NCBI RefSeq assembly: GCF_018320785.1
Contig: NC_054867.1
Span: 31,995,855-32,059,854, forward strand
DNA: 64,000 bases
Reading direction: 5' to 3'
Origin: Cheilinus undulatus
Taxonomy: Eukaryota; Chordata; Actinopteri; Labriformes; Labridae
A program made the position numbers and the translations under genes. The notes below the pieces were generated by a model. The model saw nothing but the letters and a program-made list of their open reading frames with translations, was not told the DNA's origin and made no database searches. How positions within the stretch are numbered: the first letter of the stretch is position 1; each line of letters begins with the position of its first letter. Shown piece by piece: positions 14,101 through 26,100 of the stretch.

Positions 14101-14322
14101 TTACGCAGCAGTGTAGTATAGATAGTTCATTAGAAAAGAACATTAGACGCGACAGTACCTTATCCTCAGTTCCTTGAGTCTTCCGCCTTTATTCCAGCTG
14201 TAGCCAACCCTATAAGGAACCTTTCTAGTGTGACCTTTGCAGACTTGCTTAGATGGTCCAGCAGCACTTACAGTGTTTGGTCGGAGCTTCACTGGATGAG
14301 GCTTTCTGGTGTTAGTCTGCAT
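47..14322 (-). CDS. sfi1: SFI1 centrin-binding centrosomal protein, complete coding region, 31 exons
   Basis: SFI1 is an elongated centrosome and spindle-pole protein whose Trp-containing helical repeats bind centrins. I joined these exons (transcript order, plus-strand numbers): 14322-14159, 14056-13985, 13882-13772, 13207-13113, 13002-12885, 12273-12171, 12069-11913, 11836-11675, 11550-11480, 11395-11303, 11211-11114, 10650-10584, 9486-9356, 9258-9177, 9083-8905, 8815-8740, 8032-7937, 7826-7774, 7634-7532, 7447-7351, 5589-5429, 5347-5273, 4635-4561, 4457-4281, 4210-4011, 3932-3861, 2643-2394, 2297-2243, 2156-2024, 1352-1253, 229-47. The sum is 3609 nt (1202 aa plus TGA), and phase is continuous at every junction. 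Residues from about 55 to 930 hold many W-rich repeats, such as RAFEGWRDEWW and RSWSHWRQR. The N-terminal GRLKELRIR and the LHRVVRRCALRWKQ block match human SFI1 (about 1242 aa). A low-complexity stretch follows, then a C-terminal coiled coil (exons 29-31). The start ATG has A at -3 and an in-frame TAA four codons upstream. The exon 25 donor (GTGCGT) was chosen by phase and is the least certain junction. The 3' UTR lies outside the window. Confidence 0.95.
741..934 (+). repeat. tRNA-derived SINE with intact target-site duplication
   Basis: The head resembles a tRNA gene, with an A-box-like segment (GTCAAGTGGTTAAGGCGCG) near 753-772 and a degraded B-box-like segment near 795-806. A body typical of fish SINEs follows (CTGCATGTCTCTCCCC), then an A-rich tail. 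It is flanked by a 17-bp direct repeat, AAGTGTAACAAAACATG at 724-740 and AAGTGTAACAAAATATG at 935-951, with one mismatch. It lies in the last third of the SFI1 gene, in the intron before the final exon. Confidence 0.8.
1389..1977. repeat. Internally deleted Tc1-like transposon relic
   Basis: The ends are inverted copies of the well-known fish Tc1 end containing AAGTATTCAGACC (left near 1395; right inverted near 1955-1975). The interior keeps fragments of the element, for example the stretch around 1720-1790, but no open transposase. It lies in an SFI1 intron, and an uninterrupted A tract of 24 at 1984-2007 follows directly. Confidence 0.7.
2745..3530 (+). repeat. Tc1-like transposon relic with decayed transposase
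   Basis: The left end starts with TACACTCACTTTATT, and the right end carries the inverted GTGTACCTAATAA motif, as in the common fish Tc1 family whose ends read CACTCACCGGCCACTTTATTA. In between, transposase-like peptide fragments (LLGFS, QKSIS, AKNR) occur on the plus strand, broken by stops and frameshifts. The C-terminal catalytic half is missing. It lies in the SFI1 intron between exons 26 and 27. Confidence 0.7.
5109..5144. repeat. Poly-A tract of 36 bases
   Basis: An uninterrupted run of 36 A within the SFI1 intron between exons 22 and 23. No coding remnant is attached, so it is more likely a microsatellite or the tail of a degraded retroposon than a processed pseudogene tail. Confidence 0.9.
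5590..7350. other. Large SFI1 intron with no recognisable feature
   Basis: AT-rich sequence between SFI1 exons 20 and 21. The flanking exons join in phase (G|TG), so no coding exon is missing. T-rich low-complexity sequence occurs near 7130-7180. I saw no other gene or clear transposon end. Confidence 0.6.
8174..8584. repeat. Short inverted-repeat DNA transposon relic
   Basis: The left end CAGTACTGTGCAGAAC and the inverted right end CAGTCCTGTGCATACG, each followed by TTTTGGG(C/T)A, match with a few mismatches. The flanks are compatible with TA-type target sites. About 410 bp long with no coding capacity, so a deleted Tc1/mariner-type element. It sits in the SFI1 intron between exons 16 and 17. 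Confidence 0.6.
10750..11036. repeat. hAT-like MITE
   Basis: The left end (CTTGGTTCCCGACTTGGGG) and the inverted right end (CAGTGATTCCCAACCTT) resemble the common fish hAT MITE end CAGTGGTTCCCAACCT. Both ends adjoin GGGTCC-type arms. About 290 bp long and non-coding, within the SFI1 intron between exons 11 and 12. Confidence 0.6.
12655..12835. repeat. Degenerate interspersed repeat relic
   Basis: The stretch around GGTTACTAGCACTGTTGCC resembles the head of a repeat family widespread in fish (GGTGG..GTGGTTAGCACTGTCGCC). The remainder is decayed. The assignment rests on memory of the family and lacks clear boundaries. It lies in the SFI1 intron between exons 5 and 6. Confidence 0.35.
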
Positions 14323-14459
14323 TGTACCCAGTTAGACCACTGCTATACATCAGTAGTACTGAACTGTCGAAGAAGATAGCATTGGAAATGAAAGCAACCC
14401 CTTCAAACGTAAAGAAAATTCACATTTTAGCCAGGTGAAGTAACTGTTTGAGTTACTAA

Positions 14460-14530
14460 GTGCCGCGCGTTCGTTTCCCCCTGGTCACGTGATCGCGGAA
14501 CTGGCTCTACGCTATGGAAAGCCGAGTATG
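14460..14530 (-). promoter_or_regulatory. Probable SFI1 promoter patch with an E-box
   Basis: This is a locally CpG-containing, GC-richer patch about 140-200 bp upstream of the SFI1 start codon, in otherwise AT-rich DNA. It contains the palindromic E-box TCACGTGA at 14485-14492, the type bound by USF, MITF or TFE bHLH-zip proteins. It is placed correctly for a promoter of the minus-strand SFI1 gene. No TATA box is evident. Promoter function is inferred from position and composition only. Confidence 0.35.
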
Positions 14531-14769
14531 CCATTTTTCGCTCTTTATTTCACGCAATACTCAGCGTTACTGTAATGATGTTAACTGGTTGTGAAACAAC
14601 TGGTGTTTGTGCCTTTATGACATCCAGGAGCAAAAGAGATCATAACTGAGAAGACCAATTATTTATATATATTCCTATTTTCCTTTTTTTTTTTTACTGT
14701 TTTAACAGGAAGTTTGTATGAGCAATTTATACACCTGAGAAGCTTTCGTTGATTAAAAATATAAATCTT

Positions 14770-15330
14770 AGTTTTAGAAGCAGTAAATAGGGGTGGAAAA
14801 AGGTGGGCCACACAAGTATTGCACTCAATAAAAGTACAGTCACTTTGGATAAAATGTACTCAAGTAAAAGTAATAGTACTGGTCTATAAATCTACTCAAG
14901 TAAACGTTAAAAGAATCTAATTTAAAGATAACTTTAAGTACTGAGTAGCTACTAGAAATTAATTATTTGGGAAAATAATTTAATTGTAGTTTTTGTTACA
15001 ATATTGCATTTGTTCCAAATTGTTTGAATGCAATTGTTTTATTAGTTTTTCATCTTATGTATTTTTCTGCAAACATAACATGAACTATATTAGAATCAAC
15101 ACAATGTTAGATTGATTAAGCATAAGCTTTCTTATAGGCTAGGCCTATATGTTAGGATGAAATTAGATAATGCATGAATCAGTATGAATTGCATATCTTT
15201 ATTCATCTACTTCCATCATAGTAGTAAATTGACTGATTTGTTTAACTCAAAGCCTTCTGAGCATTCATCACAACTTGTTCTGAATAATCAAAAAATATGT
15301 ATGTGATATAACGCAGATAACGCAGTTTTG
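14770..15330. repeat. Probable interspersed repeat between SFI1 and eif4enif1
   Basis: The segment contains repeated ACTCAAGTAAA(A/C)GT motifs (near 14860 and 14893) that recur in a fish DNA repeat family. No termini could be defined. Apart from this, the roughly 1.9 kb between the SFI1 start and the first eif4enif1 exon shows only AT-rich DNA and no additional gene. Confidence 0.3.
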
Positions 15331-16199
15331 GTGTTGCGTTTGCACATTTATTACATTTAATCCTCCACTGTAATTATGAGGAGGAGCTCTAAATGTACAA
15401 CGGTACATATTTAGTTTTCTGGCTTTTGGTGGTATTTTCTTATTTCCTTCCTCACTAGACCGCTAAAAAAAAGTATCCTTCTTTCGAAATAAAACTGTAT
15501 ATAAACCTCTAATTGTGATTCAAGAGGAATATTAATGTAACTTTTTTTCCACCCATACCGGAGAGGTGCAGTTATGTCATGTGTAAAATATATTTGTAAA
15601 CAAGACCATGTTATGAGAAAAAAATGCATTTCTGACGTTCTCAGTACGCTGTTCCTATGTCTTCCAAGGCAACTACTAGTGCACTCTATTTCCCCAAAAA
15701 ACACATTGAACGTCACATATTATTTATTATAGCTGAGCAGTTGCGTTTCTAGAGATAACGCACTAAGGGTCTTTAAACAGTTAGGATCGCTCGATATGTC
15801 AGTCTTGCACGGACCGAAAAGGACGGGGTCTAACATTCTAGTAGAGGGAGTGCCCGGAGACAGCTATGGAAAACATAAAAACATGCAAACCTCATGACAA
15901 TGAGTAGCTGCCCAAAATAGTGCCTGCTGTGTATTCTAAATTTAGAGTTATTTAATCTCAAACAACACAAGTTAAGTCTTTCTCAGTGGGTTATGCAGTT
16001 ATATTTCAAAGCTATATATGTGAGAGTTTGACGGAAAAAAAAGTATTTATCCGACGTACACTGGATCTGAAATTCTACAAAGGCGCCACGGGCACAGTGT
16101 AATCTTTCCTAGGACCTTCTTAAAGCGGTGATCAGATGGAAATTGCTGCTACGACTTAGAATTCAGAGAAGGAGCAGACAATTATTAAGTATTTCACAG

Positions 16200-16459
16200 T
16201 CTCCGTGAGAGTTAATTTGTGTTTTGGACCCGTGTTGTTCTGTCTAGTTACCCTAGTTTTGTGCCTTTCCTGGAAAATCTACAAAAACTCAGCCGGCTTA
16301 AGACTCGGGACTCGCTGGGTGGGCATTATCCCAACTGCCCAGCTAGTTAGCTAGCTAGCTTCAAAGTGCTAGGTTTGCTAGCTAGCTAGCTAGCTAACTA
16401 ACGTGAGCTACAACTGTTCTGCTGTCAGAAACCGGTATTCTTCGCATCATTTAAACTGA
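16200..16459 (+). other. Probable non-coding first exon and promoter of eif4enif1
   Basis: This segment is richer in CpG than its surroundings and ends in a strong splice donor CTGA|GTAAGTG at 16459/16460. The next plausible acceptor (TTATTTCCAG) ends at 17112, just ahead of the eif4enif1 start codon at 17154. The transcription start itself cannot be seen, so the left boundary is arbitrary. It contains the GCTA-repeat hairpin described separately. Confidence 0.45.
16344..16400. repeat. Perfect 17-bp inverted repeat made of GCTA units
   Basis: The left arm TAGTTAGCTAGCTAGCT (16344-16360) and right arm AGCTAGCTAGCTAACTA (16384-16400) are exact reverse complements around a 23-base spacer. In RNA this would form a 17-bp stem, although the GCTA units are also self-complementary and could pair in other registers. 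It lies within the probable 5' leader exon of eif4enif1, ending 59 bases before its donor. Confidence 0.85.
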
Positions 16460-17153
16460 GTAAGTGATCCGCTCATGTATTTTTGAATAATTCCATTAGG
16501 CGGCCGTATATATAAATCTAATGCCACAAATAGGGCTGAAGTGTGTAGGCGCTAGCCTGCTAACTGTCTACTTATGACTGGGCTAACCGGTAACGTAAAT
16601 TTTCTTCAAACTCGATAGGAAGATGACTAATTTTGCAGTACACTGGTTCAGTTGTTTTGCTGTGTGATTTGTATTTTTTCAAAGCGGTTATTTTAGATGT
16701 TGAATGCGTTTTGTTAATTAACACCAGCGCTGGATTATTGTAATTGGCATGTCTCTGCCTGTTACCAATTAACTACTAATTGGCTAGCAGCGTTGGTTCA
16801 CACTGACTTCTTCAAAGTATTTAACGGTAGATTAAGTTTTTGCTAACTAATATTTTATTTTTTATGTTCATTAATATTTTTTTCCCGTTACTTCACTTGG
16901 CAAACTAAACATCACATCACCTTCCTTCCACACAGATCTACAATGACTCCATGTTACTTCTACTGAAATACAAGTTTTATGACTAACACCTGTGATTATA
17001 TAATTCAAACTGGGTGGATCCTTAAAGCTCCGTTGCCCAGGCGGATCAAATTAAGCGAATGAAGCATCTGCTGCCGCACCTGATTCATAGACAAGCGTGA
17101 ACTTTATTTCCAGCAGGAGTGAAGCCACAGTTGAGCTGAAAGCTGTTTGGGCC

Positions 17154-20100
17154 ATGGAGAACGATGCTTGTTTAGAGGAGAAGAATGGAGAAGTTGTCGT
17201 GAACCAAGGGAAACAGCCAGCAGCAACCGCTCCTTACAGATACACCAAGGTGACAAGAAATTCCTAAACTGTTAAGTCAGAGTTCATATGTTGATATTTT
17301 TACACAAAGTAATCATCGCTTCTTATACAGGAAGAACTACTGGAAATCAAAGAACTGCCGGTCTCTAATGAAAGACCAGAGTGTCTGTCTGAGAAATATG
17401 ACAGGTATGATCTTTAATTTTATTTTATGCTTAACATTATCCTAAAATTGGTCAAATCCCAAAATGTAGGTACATTTTGGGATAGAATTTTTGAACACTA
17501 AAACAGGAATTTTACTCTACAGTCCCAAAAGTTCAAGTGTACGGAACAAAGCACCATGTCCCCACATGCCTCTGGAGCTTAGACCTCATGCTAGCATAGA
17601 GATCAAAGTATGCATCAATGAAAGCATTGTGTAATTACGGAAGCAGTTTTATTGAAATGTGTCAGTCATCACTTATTGTTAAATTTTTCTGAACAAAAGT
17701 ATGAATTAGAGCTGGCATGCTAACGAACAGTCTGTCTAAGACTATCAACCTTTTAAAACAAAGTAATTTGTCATTCAGGACTCTAGAATTTCTCCATTGA
17801 CCTTTGCAGTCATGCAACCCACCAGGATTAATTGAGAAACCACATACAGTGGGAAAAATTGTTATTGAAAGATGTTTGCTGGTGTTGGATGTTGTAAAAC
17901 CACGATTTGTTAAACAAGTGCTTGCTCTGTGGATAACTTGAATGTTTTTAGTTATTGTTATCTAATATCTTGAAGCTTTGTTGATTAGAGACACTTGGGG
18001 AGTGAAACAGTGGATCTTTCCACAAAACTGATTATGTTCACCTTTAACTCTAGGAAGACGTTTTTACAGAAGAGGTCCTCAGCAATTCTGCAACCTCTAC
18101 ACTTATATTGTATATATTTCTGGGGCATCTTCTGATTGAAAAATTCTTATCATATTTAATTTTCTTATTTATTCATGTCCTGCTCAGAACATTTTATTAC
18201 CAGTCATGTGTGATAGTATACTATAATGTCTTAGTTTTTTAATCATTCCAGACATGAGATAAGATTTTGACATGGCATAATAAACTTAAAACAAAAAGTA
18301 AGGCAGTTTGTGTTTGGTACATTATTTCTTTGTTGTAACAATGCTTCTTGGTAATAAATCTTATACTGTTGGAAAGCCTGTTTGTTACCCTTTTAAATGA
18401 TGCCACATTTGTAAAGATCATGTATTTGTGGGATGAGCAGCAGAGCTGAGTATGTGGGTTGCGCCCATGAAAAATGTGCCAAATCTTCTCTGCCAATGCC
18501 AAACAGCTTATTTTGCTGTTGCCATTGACTCTTGTTTTGAGCTTCTGGTACCCTCAGCTGCTGCCAATCAGGTGCCTGACTGGCAGCAGCTGAGCATGGG
18601 CCCTGCTACAGTGGCCAGTAGATGTCTGCTTCAAGAATCGGCATGCCATGTTTGACTGATCTGGATAGGGCCTGTCAGTTGGGCAAATTCAAGCTGGTGT
18701 TCCGCAAAACCAAGTTGCGGTATTGTTTGGAGTGAACCCTAGTACCATCTCCAAACTGAAGGCCAAGTTCCATGTAACGGGGAATGTCAGAGACAGGCCG
18801 CGAAGTGGGCATCCCAAGAAGACAACACCCCAAGAATACTGTTTTCTCACCCTGTCAGCAAGAACTCTATCCTCTAAGATGACAACACTCGCCCCCACAG
18901 AGCGGGGTTTATCAGAAACTACCTCCAGAATTTGGGATTGGAGAGGATGGAATGGTCTTCCAGCAGTCTTGACCTTAACCCCATTGAACACTTGTGGGAT
19001 CAGCTTGGGTGTGCTGTTCGTGCCAGAGTGACCAACACAACCACGTTGGCTGACTTGCGACAAATTCTGGTTGAAGAATGAGATGCCATCCCACAGCAGT
19101 GTGTGACCAGCATGAGGAGGAGCAGGCTGTTGTGGCGGTGTATGGTTCTTCCACACAATACTGAGGCTCCTGTTTGTTAAATGAATAAATTGTTAAATTG
19201 TCAATATGTCTTGTTTCTTCAAACTTCAATCATCCAATCCACAAAACACCTGCCAAGTGTCAATGGCAGAATCAGCTGGTTGGCATAGGCAGAGAGGATT
19301 TGGCACATTTTTCATGGGCGCAACCCACATACTCAGCTCTGCTGCTCATCCCACAAATGCATGATCCTTACAAATGTGGCATCATTTAAAAGGGTAATAA
19401 ACAGGCTTTCCAATGGTATAAAATTTATTACCAAGAAGCATTGTTACAACAAAGAAATAATGTACCAAACACAAATTGCCTTTTTGTTTTAAGTTTATAT
19501 AATTCTAATCCCCCAACAAGTTTATTTTTATTTTACTCTGCTCCCAGGAAGCAGATTAAATCAATGTTTTTTTGTTGTAAATGATGGGTAGCAGTGCTGA
19601 CTGATGTTTGGATCTCATATGATTTATATTCCACTGATCAAAAGCGTGAAGAAACGCTAGATGGATATAAATTGTGTCTGGCGTTAATCTTTTAACACTA
19701 CAAGGATTATTGTTAAATGTTTTGTTTTGTATGTACCGTTCATCATTGTTCACCAGTAGTGACTTTTGCTTCCAGGATAATTTCAGGTAGTCCATTTTAT
19801 TTCAGCCTTTAGATCACCTGAGTGTGTGTTGTAACTGTGTGTTCAAATTGTGTTTTGATACAGTGATGGTGTCTGGGACCCTGAGAAGTGGCATGCCTCA
19901 CTGTATCCCACTTCAGAGCGCAGCTCTCCAGTGGAAGGTTTTAAGAAGGACTATGTGGATGATAGAGTTCCTTTGAAACGAAGAATCCCAGGTGAATGCC
20001 CCAAAGCCATAAAATGGGAGATTTAAATTAAAATGAAGATCATTTAAATTTTCTTTGCCTGTAGAAGGATGTTTGTCTCAGAGGAGATCTGCTTCAATTC

Positions 20101-23100
20101 ATAAAGGAATGTGCATGTTTACAAGGAAAGGGATCTAACATTGTGATGTTTGAAAGTAGTGACTATCAACTTCCTTTGATAATGCTTAAGAAGTACAAAG
20201 TCTCTTGAGTATGATGATAAGATGAGGCAGAAATGAATAACATTGTTGGAATATAGAGTATTCTTTTTGGAAACTACAAGTTGGAATTCTGGTTTGGTAA
20301 TGCAACTATGTTTTGTACTGTGCACAACTAACTCCAAACCTTTTGCTGCTCTACAAATGCTGCCCCTTTCCTATGTTCAGATCCTCGTGAGCGGTTAAAG
20401 GAAGACGATTTGGATGTTATACTGAGCCCACAGCGACGCAGCTTTGGAGGTGGATGTCAAGGCAATGCTGCTCTTGCATCGCATGTCCGTCGCCCAATCA
20501 GCCCCTTGGAAAATAAAGAGAATGAGAGCCTTCGTCTCGGAGGGGCACGCAGAATCGGCAGCGGTCGGATAATTGCTGCACGAGCATTTGAGAGAGAAGC
20601 CCGTGCAGAAAAAGAGAGGGAGAGGGACTTCAAAGATAAAAGATTCAGGGTTAGTGTTCCAAATTTTCAGTCTGTGCCTCATGCGATTTGTGTTTTTCTC
20701 AGGTGGTGACAGAATATATTCGTAATGGAAGAGGCTCTGCACCATCAGAGATGTAAATGCCCTTCAGTTTGTTTGACAGAAGTACTGATCAAGGTTTTTT
20801 TTTTTTTTTTTTTCAGGAAAAGTCTGTCTTAAAATGATTTTATGCCATTACCTGTGTTAACCAGTTTCCATTACTTTTCAAATTATATCGACTAAACAGT
20901 GTGATTTGTTTTTAAGAGCAGCTAATTTAATATTTTAACATGTAAAGCAAAACTGTGATATCTGGTCCGTATGATCACTTTCAGAGAGATTTCGGTGACA
21001 AACGTGTGTTCAGTGAAAGGAGAAGGAATGATTCGTATGCAGAGGAAGAGCCTGAATGGTTCTCTGGAGGCCCCACCAGCCAGTCTGAAACAATTGAGCT
21101 CATCGGATTTGACGACAAAATCCTAGAAGATGACAAGCGCAAGTCCAAGCGATCAAGGAAGCGAGCAGAGTCTGTAAAAGAAGGCATGTTAAAGTCTTAA
21201 TTGAAAGAATTGCAGAATAATCTATTCAGGCCAGTTTTTTCTTTGCCATAACTAGTAAAGTATGCCTTTTGTGCAGGAGTAGAGTGTAATGGTGGACAAC
21301 CTGAGGAGCAGGATGTCGGTTTACAGTCCTCTGCTGATCAAGAGGTCCCCCACCCTGATGTGTTACCCGAGCAGACGACTGGAGACTTTGACTTCAATGA
21401 ATTCTTCAATCTGGAGAAGACCATGCCAGGACTGGCCTCAGTAAGTGTTGGGGCACTGTTTGGGTTTGTTGGTGTTTTTTTCATGGTTTGCACAACACAA
21501 TCGGGCTGGCATTTAAAACTCCTTTTTAATATATATATTGTGAATACATTCTATTCAGTACAAGCCTAACAGTGGAGTTTAAGAAGTATTTATCCCTCTC
21601 CTAAAATTGGGCCACAGGTTATCTCTTTCATTTATTTCATTTTAATCATGAAAGTATGTTAAGATGCTAGATAGCACTTGATATCAAATTCCTTGTTTAT
21701 GTTTTATTATACTTAAAAATTTCCTCTGCTGCAATGGCTTGATCTCACTGAATTTGCACTGTGGTGAGGTGGGGGTCATTGCCACTTGAATGGTGCACTT
21801 TGTCAATATTTTTTCAGTGGAGTACTGCATGGGGTTAAAATGAGGTAAAGAGCAATCCAAATTTATGCCCATCATTATATTTGGATTAAAAATGCTACTG
21901 ATTTGACAACTAAGCATACATGCAGTCTAAATGAGAAAGGTGCCTGATTTGAAGCACTAGATAAACACAAGGCCAGACAGCAGAGCATTCAATGACTCTG
22001 CCCTTCATCTTCTAGCACGTTTTGTGCTAAATCAATGGGAAACACTGAAACGTAAGTTCCTCTTTTGTCCTTCGTACCCTTTGGTTGGCCAATTTTTGTG
22101 TCCCCCTCTTTCTCACATGCACCTGTTTGTGTCTTGCAGATGATAGAGGACGTCCTGGGGGAGGGCCCTGTATCGGCTAGCCGCTTCAGTCAGTGGTTTT
22201 CTAGTAACCTGAGCCCCTCAGGCAGCCGGTCCAGCAGTCTGAGGTCCACTCCTCATGAGGAGCTGGAAAAACTTGCAGGTAAATGATTTAATTTCCCTGA
22301 AGAAGGGACATGTAGACCAGAACAATGATGGCACTCTAGCAGTTATTCTTTTATGAACCCCCTGATCAGAGGCCTGTACTTTCAAAGTGTGTTTAAAACA
22401 GTGAGAAGTATCAGAATAACTTTCCACGTTCAGTTGCTCTCAAATTTTGGATCCAAATTTCTCGATAATCGGCTTAAGCTGCCTCATAAAACAAGTCTCG
22501 GCTGTACCCTAGTCTGAGTGCAAAGTATTAAAATCCACTTTGTCAACCTTGTCAACTGCAGACTACTGCTTAACCAAACTGCTCTCCAATAGCAGCCGCA
22601 TTACAGTACAGTACAGTACATTCTTTTTATGTTTCCAAAAACTCTTGTCACTGAACATTTTGAACTCCCTTGCTCCTCTAAAGGGCTCGAGCCTCGCTGC
22701 ACGTCCCCCAAACACGGTCCTTCCACATACTTCACACCCATTCAATCATCTGAGTGCAAGGAGAATGTGGATATCCTGGAGCTGCTGCACAAAGCCAAAA
22801 TTGACCTAAAGCCTCTTCTCTCCACCCTGTCTGTCAACAAGGCGAGGCTACGAGAAAGCAGTAAGTGCCTGTTCTTTGTAGCTGATTACCTATCTCTACT
22901 TTAACGTGATGTATGGTTTATACTGTGGAGTGGATAATAGGTTCATGAAGAATCAAGTAGTATGAATGCTAATTAAACACACCTTTTTTTTTTTGAATAG
23001 TGGTTCACATGCAAATTCATGTTTTTGCTGAAACGGTAGACTAGTGTCACTATTAACAGCACTGAAAAACGGGTGATTGTAAATGCTCTGCAACACTATG

Positions 23101-26100
23101 TCTCACTTTGAAAATGGGGACGATGCTACATCGATTTTGGTGCCCCCTGCACAAAAGGGAAATAAGGGATAATGTGGTGCCCAAGCATAATGTTCAGTGA
23201 TTATCAAGACACATGGAGGGTATGCTAGAAATGAATGAGGTTGGCAGTGTGGGAGCAGTGCAGGTATGCAAAACCTACAGGAAAGAAGTTACAGGCACCT
23301 GGCACTTGAGGTCAGATCATTCCCAAAAAATTCTAGCCTGACCCCACCCACATCTAGTCCAGACCAGTTAATTTAGGGGCCTGTGTCCATAACGGGCTTT
23401 TTTAGTACTGACAGCACTTATTTTTAATTCAAAACCAATTAAGTCAGTGCCCTAGGTGGATAAAGATCCCTCAGCATCAGCTGTTTTTGTCACTGCACTT
23501 GAAGCACTCTTGATTGAAAACTACTCAATATTTGGAGCAGTGCTGCACTCATCAACATCACTTCTCACTCACTGGCCAATCAAGATTAAGAAGGGGTGGA
23601 ATCTCTGATAATGTTTTAAGAAAAACAAATCTGACTCATTTTTCAAGGGTAAGTTTTCAGGTCCACAGCTGCTGCCCATGTCAGGGCAGGATTCCTTGAC
23701 ATTTTCGTCATGTTCATTGTGTAGTTTCCTTCAAATACAAAAATATGAAGCACACAGCTATTTAAAAAACATAAAAACAGAAAATGAAGTTGTGAGCTCT
23801 AAAAAGGCTGGCTATAGACTGTGTAACTGGTTTAGTGACAGTTATGTTCAAATGAGATCCTAATTAGCACGACATGAGAGCATCAGTCTGCTAGAGTCAG
23901 CACTTCATTGGTGTATTAAGTTGCAAAACAGATGATAAATTACAGTATTTGCTTTTTTTTCCCTCTACCTGTGCATAATTGCACCGTTGCTCCCTCTCCC
24001 TCACTTGTCCACCTTTGCATTATTTCCCAGTGTGCTCATCAAGTAGAACAGACTGATTAACAGATCCTCTCCCTCATGTCAATCTCAGACATTTAAAGAA
24101 AACTCAGGAATATTGTTTAGTAAATAAACTGCTTGGATTTAATTCAGGAAATGTGATCGGCGGACCTGGGTTGTCTCCTACTTGAAATTTGTTCAGTGTT
24201 CCTGTAAAGAAGAAGTAAAGGTATTACAGACCAAATAGAAAAAAAACTCAAATCTTAGGTGAAACAGTTATACTGCTATGTCTGGCAGGAAATCTGATTC
24301 CCCTCGACCCTGACCCAGCCTGGACCCAAGGGGAGGGGTGGAATCCTGGCCTGACCCAGTTCTGGGCCACAGGCCATGTCAGGCAAGTCTTGGGCTCAGG
24401 CAGAGAGTCTAACTTCGACCCAGCACTGCACACCTACAGTAGGATTGGGCGGTATCCATTTTTTAATACAGTCATGCCCTCCCCATATTTTACCAGGGTA
24501 TACGGTATTACCGCCAGGTGTTCAAAAAAGAAAAAGAGCACTTGTTGGAGTGCATGCGCAAGCAGAGCCTCTACAGCACTTCATTTTGTCCTTTATCAAA
24601 AAGCTTCAGCTAAAAGAACGACGTTAATAGGGAGGCGTTTACAGGAGCTCTGGAAGTGATGAACAGGTGAGCATGTTTAGCATAGAAGTAAAAAGTTACT
24701 TCAGGACAGGGGTGCAAATGGCATTTCTCTTTTTCCTCTTGGCATAGACGTGCAGTCTTTCTCTCTCTCTTCCCTCCCCTCCTTCCAGAGCTAAAATGAG
24801 ACTACTTATTTTCATATGGGATATGAAAATGTTAAGTAATGTTCAGTGTGCTGTGAAACAGATAAGATTGGCCTTCAACATTTCTGCATCGCGAGACAGT
24901 GCCAACTCCATCCTGCCACAAGTTCACTCTATAGGATGGAAGTTTATAAAACATTGGGGACTACTTCAGTGCCTAAAATAACTAATTGGCACCGATTACT
25001 TTATTCAACATAAAAAGCAGTAAAAATAAGTTTAAATGTTTTTCAAACTCTTTGATGGTTTAATTGTGCCTGGCGTTGCTGCTGCTGCAGGATGCAGCAC
25101 ATGTGGTTATTAATAGACTTCATCATTTTAATCACTGATCTGCAATCAGAACATTGTTGTGGATCACAGTATAGCCAACGGTGCATGTTAACAGTTTGCC
25201 TTTAAAGAAGACCATACTGCTGTACCAGGCAGTGGCGCACAAGTTTCTATGTGCCGGTATGTATACGCACATTCATCATTTGCCAAAAGGCCCCACATCA
25301 TTAACAGAAATTCTGTCATCACCTTTAAAGCATCTTCACACACACAGTGGTGCTGCTGGTGGGAATGGACACATACTTTCAAGGCATTTTTTGCAAATGT
25401 GCACTTTTTATGCAGTATGTAAAGGTAATATAATAACTGAGTGACACAATGTACATTACATTGGCTGACATGTCATTGATTTGGTAGGAATTTAAACGTT
25501 TCCCTCTCAAACAACGTAGCAGTCACAGTTTGGCATTCAGCATAATGTAAACAAACTCATAATGTAAAACAAACTATTGTGGAAGACTCAATTGTCCCAT
25601 CCAAGGTTTCAGGCAGCCACCATGATCCTTGCCTCCTGCTATTTGTTTGAGTAAACATTAAACACTGTATGTTAATAAACAAGATATAAAACACTAATCT
25701 AACATCAGCAGACATCCAGCACTACGCCGTGGGATTCAATTGATACACTTAAGCTATTTATAGCACTCAGTGAGAGATGTTAAATTAATTTCTGTAGTTT
25801 TTACTTAAATTGTAAACAGAAAATTTAAATGCAGGATATTCTCAGGCAAAAGGTGAGACTGTTAATACTGTTGAAATAATTTTATTTCATCAGTCATGGA
25901 AAAGTAATGCAGTAGTTAATGAATTCATGCAGATTAATCGTACTCTGACATCATTACATGATGTCCTCAGCAGTTTTGCTAATTTGTTCGTCTTGGCTTA
26001 GATTTTTTAAATGTATTTTTACTGTTCATAAAATGTGTTTTTCTGAACGTACTGTTTGACAACTCATTTCTTTTAAAAGGTTATCAATGGATAACACTGA

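Noticed and set aside
18689-19156. A 155-aa minus-strand ORF
   Set aside because: It lies inside the degenerate Tc1-like element, antisense to transposase fragments, and resembles no protein.
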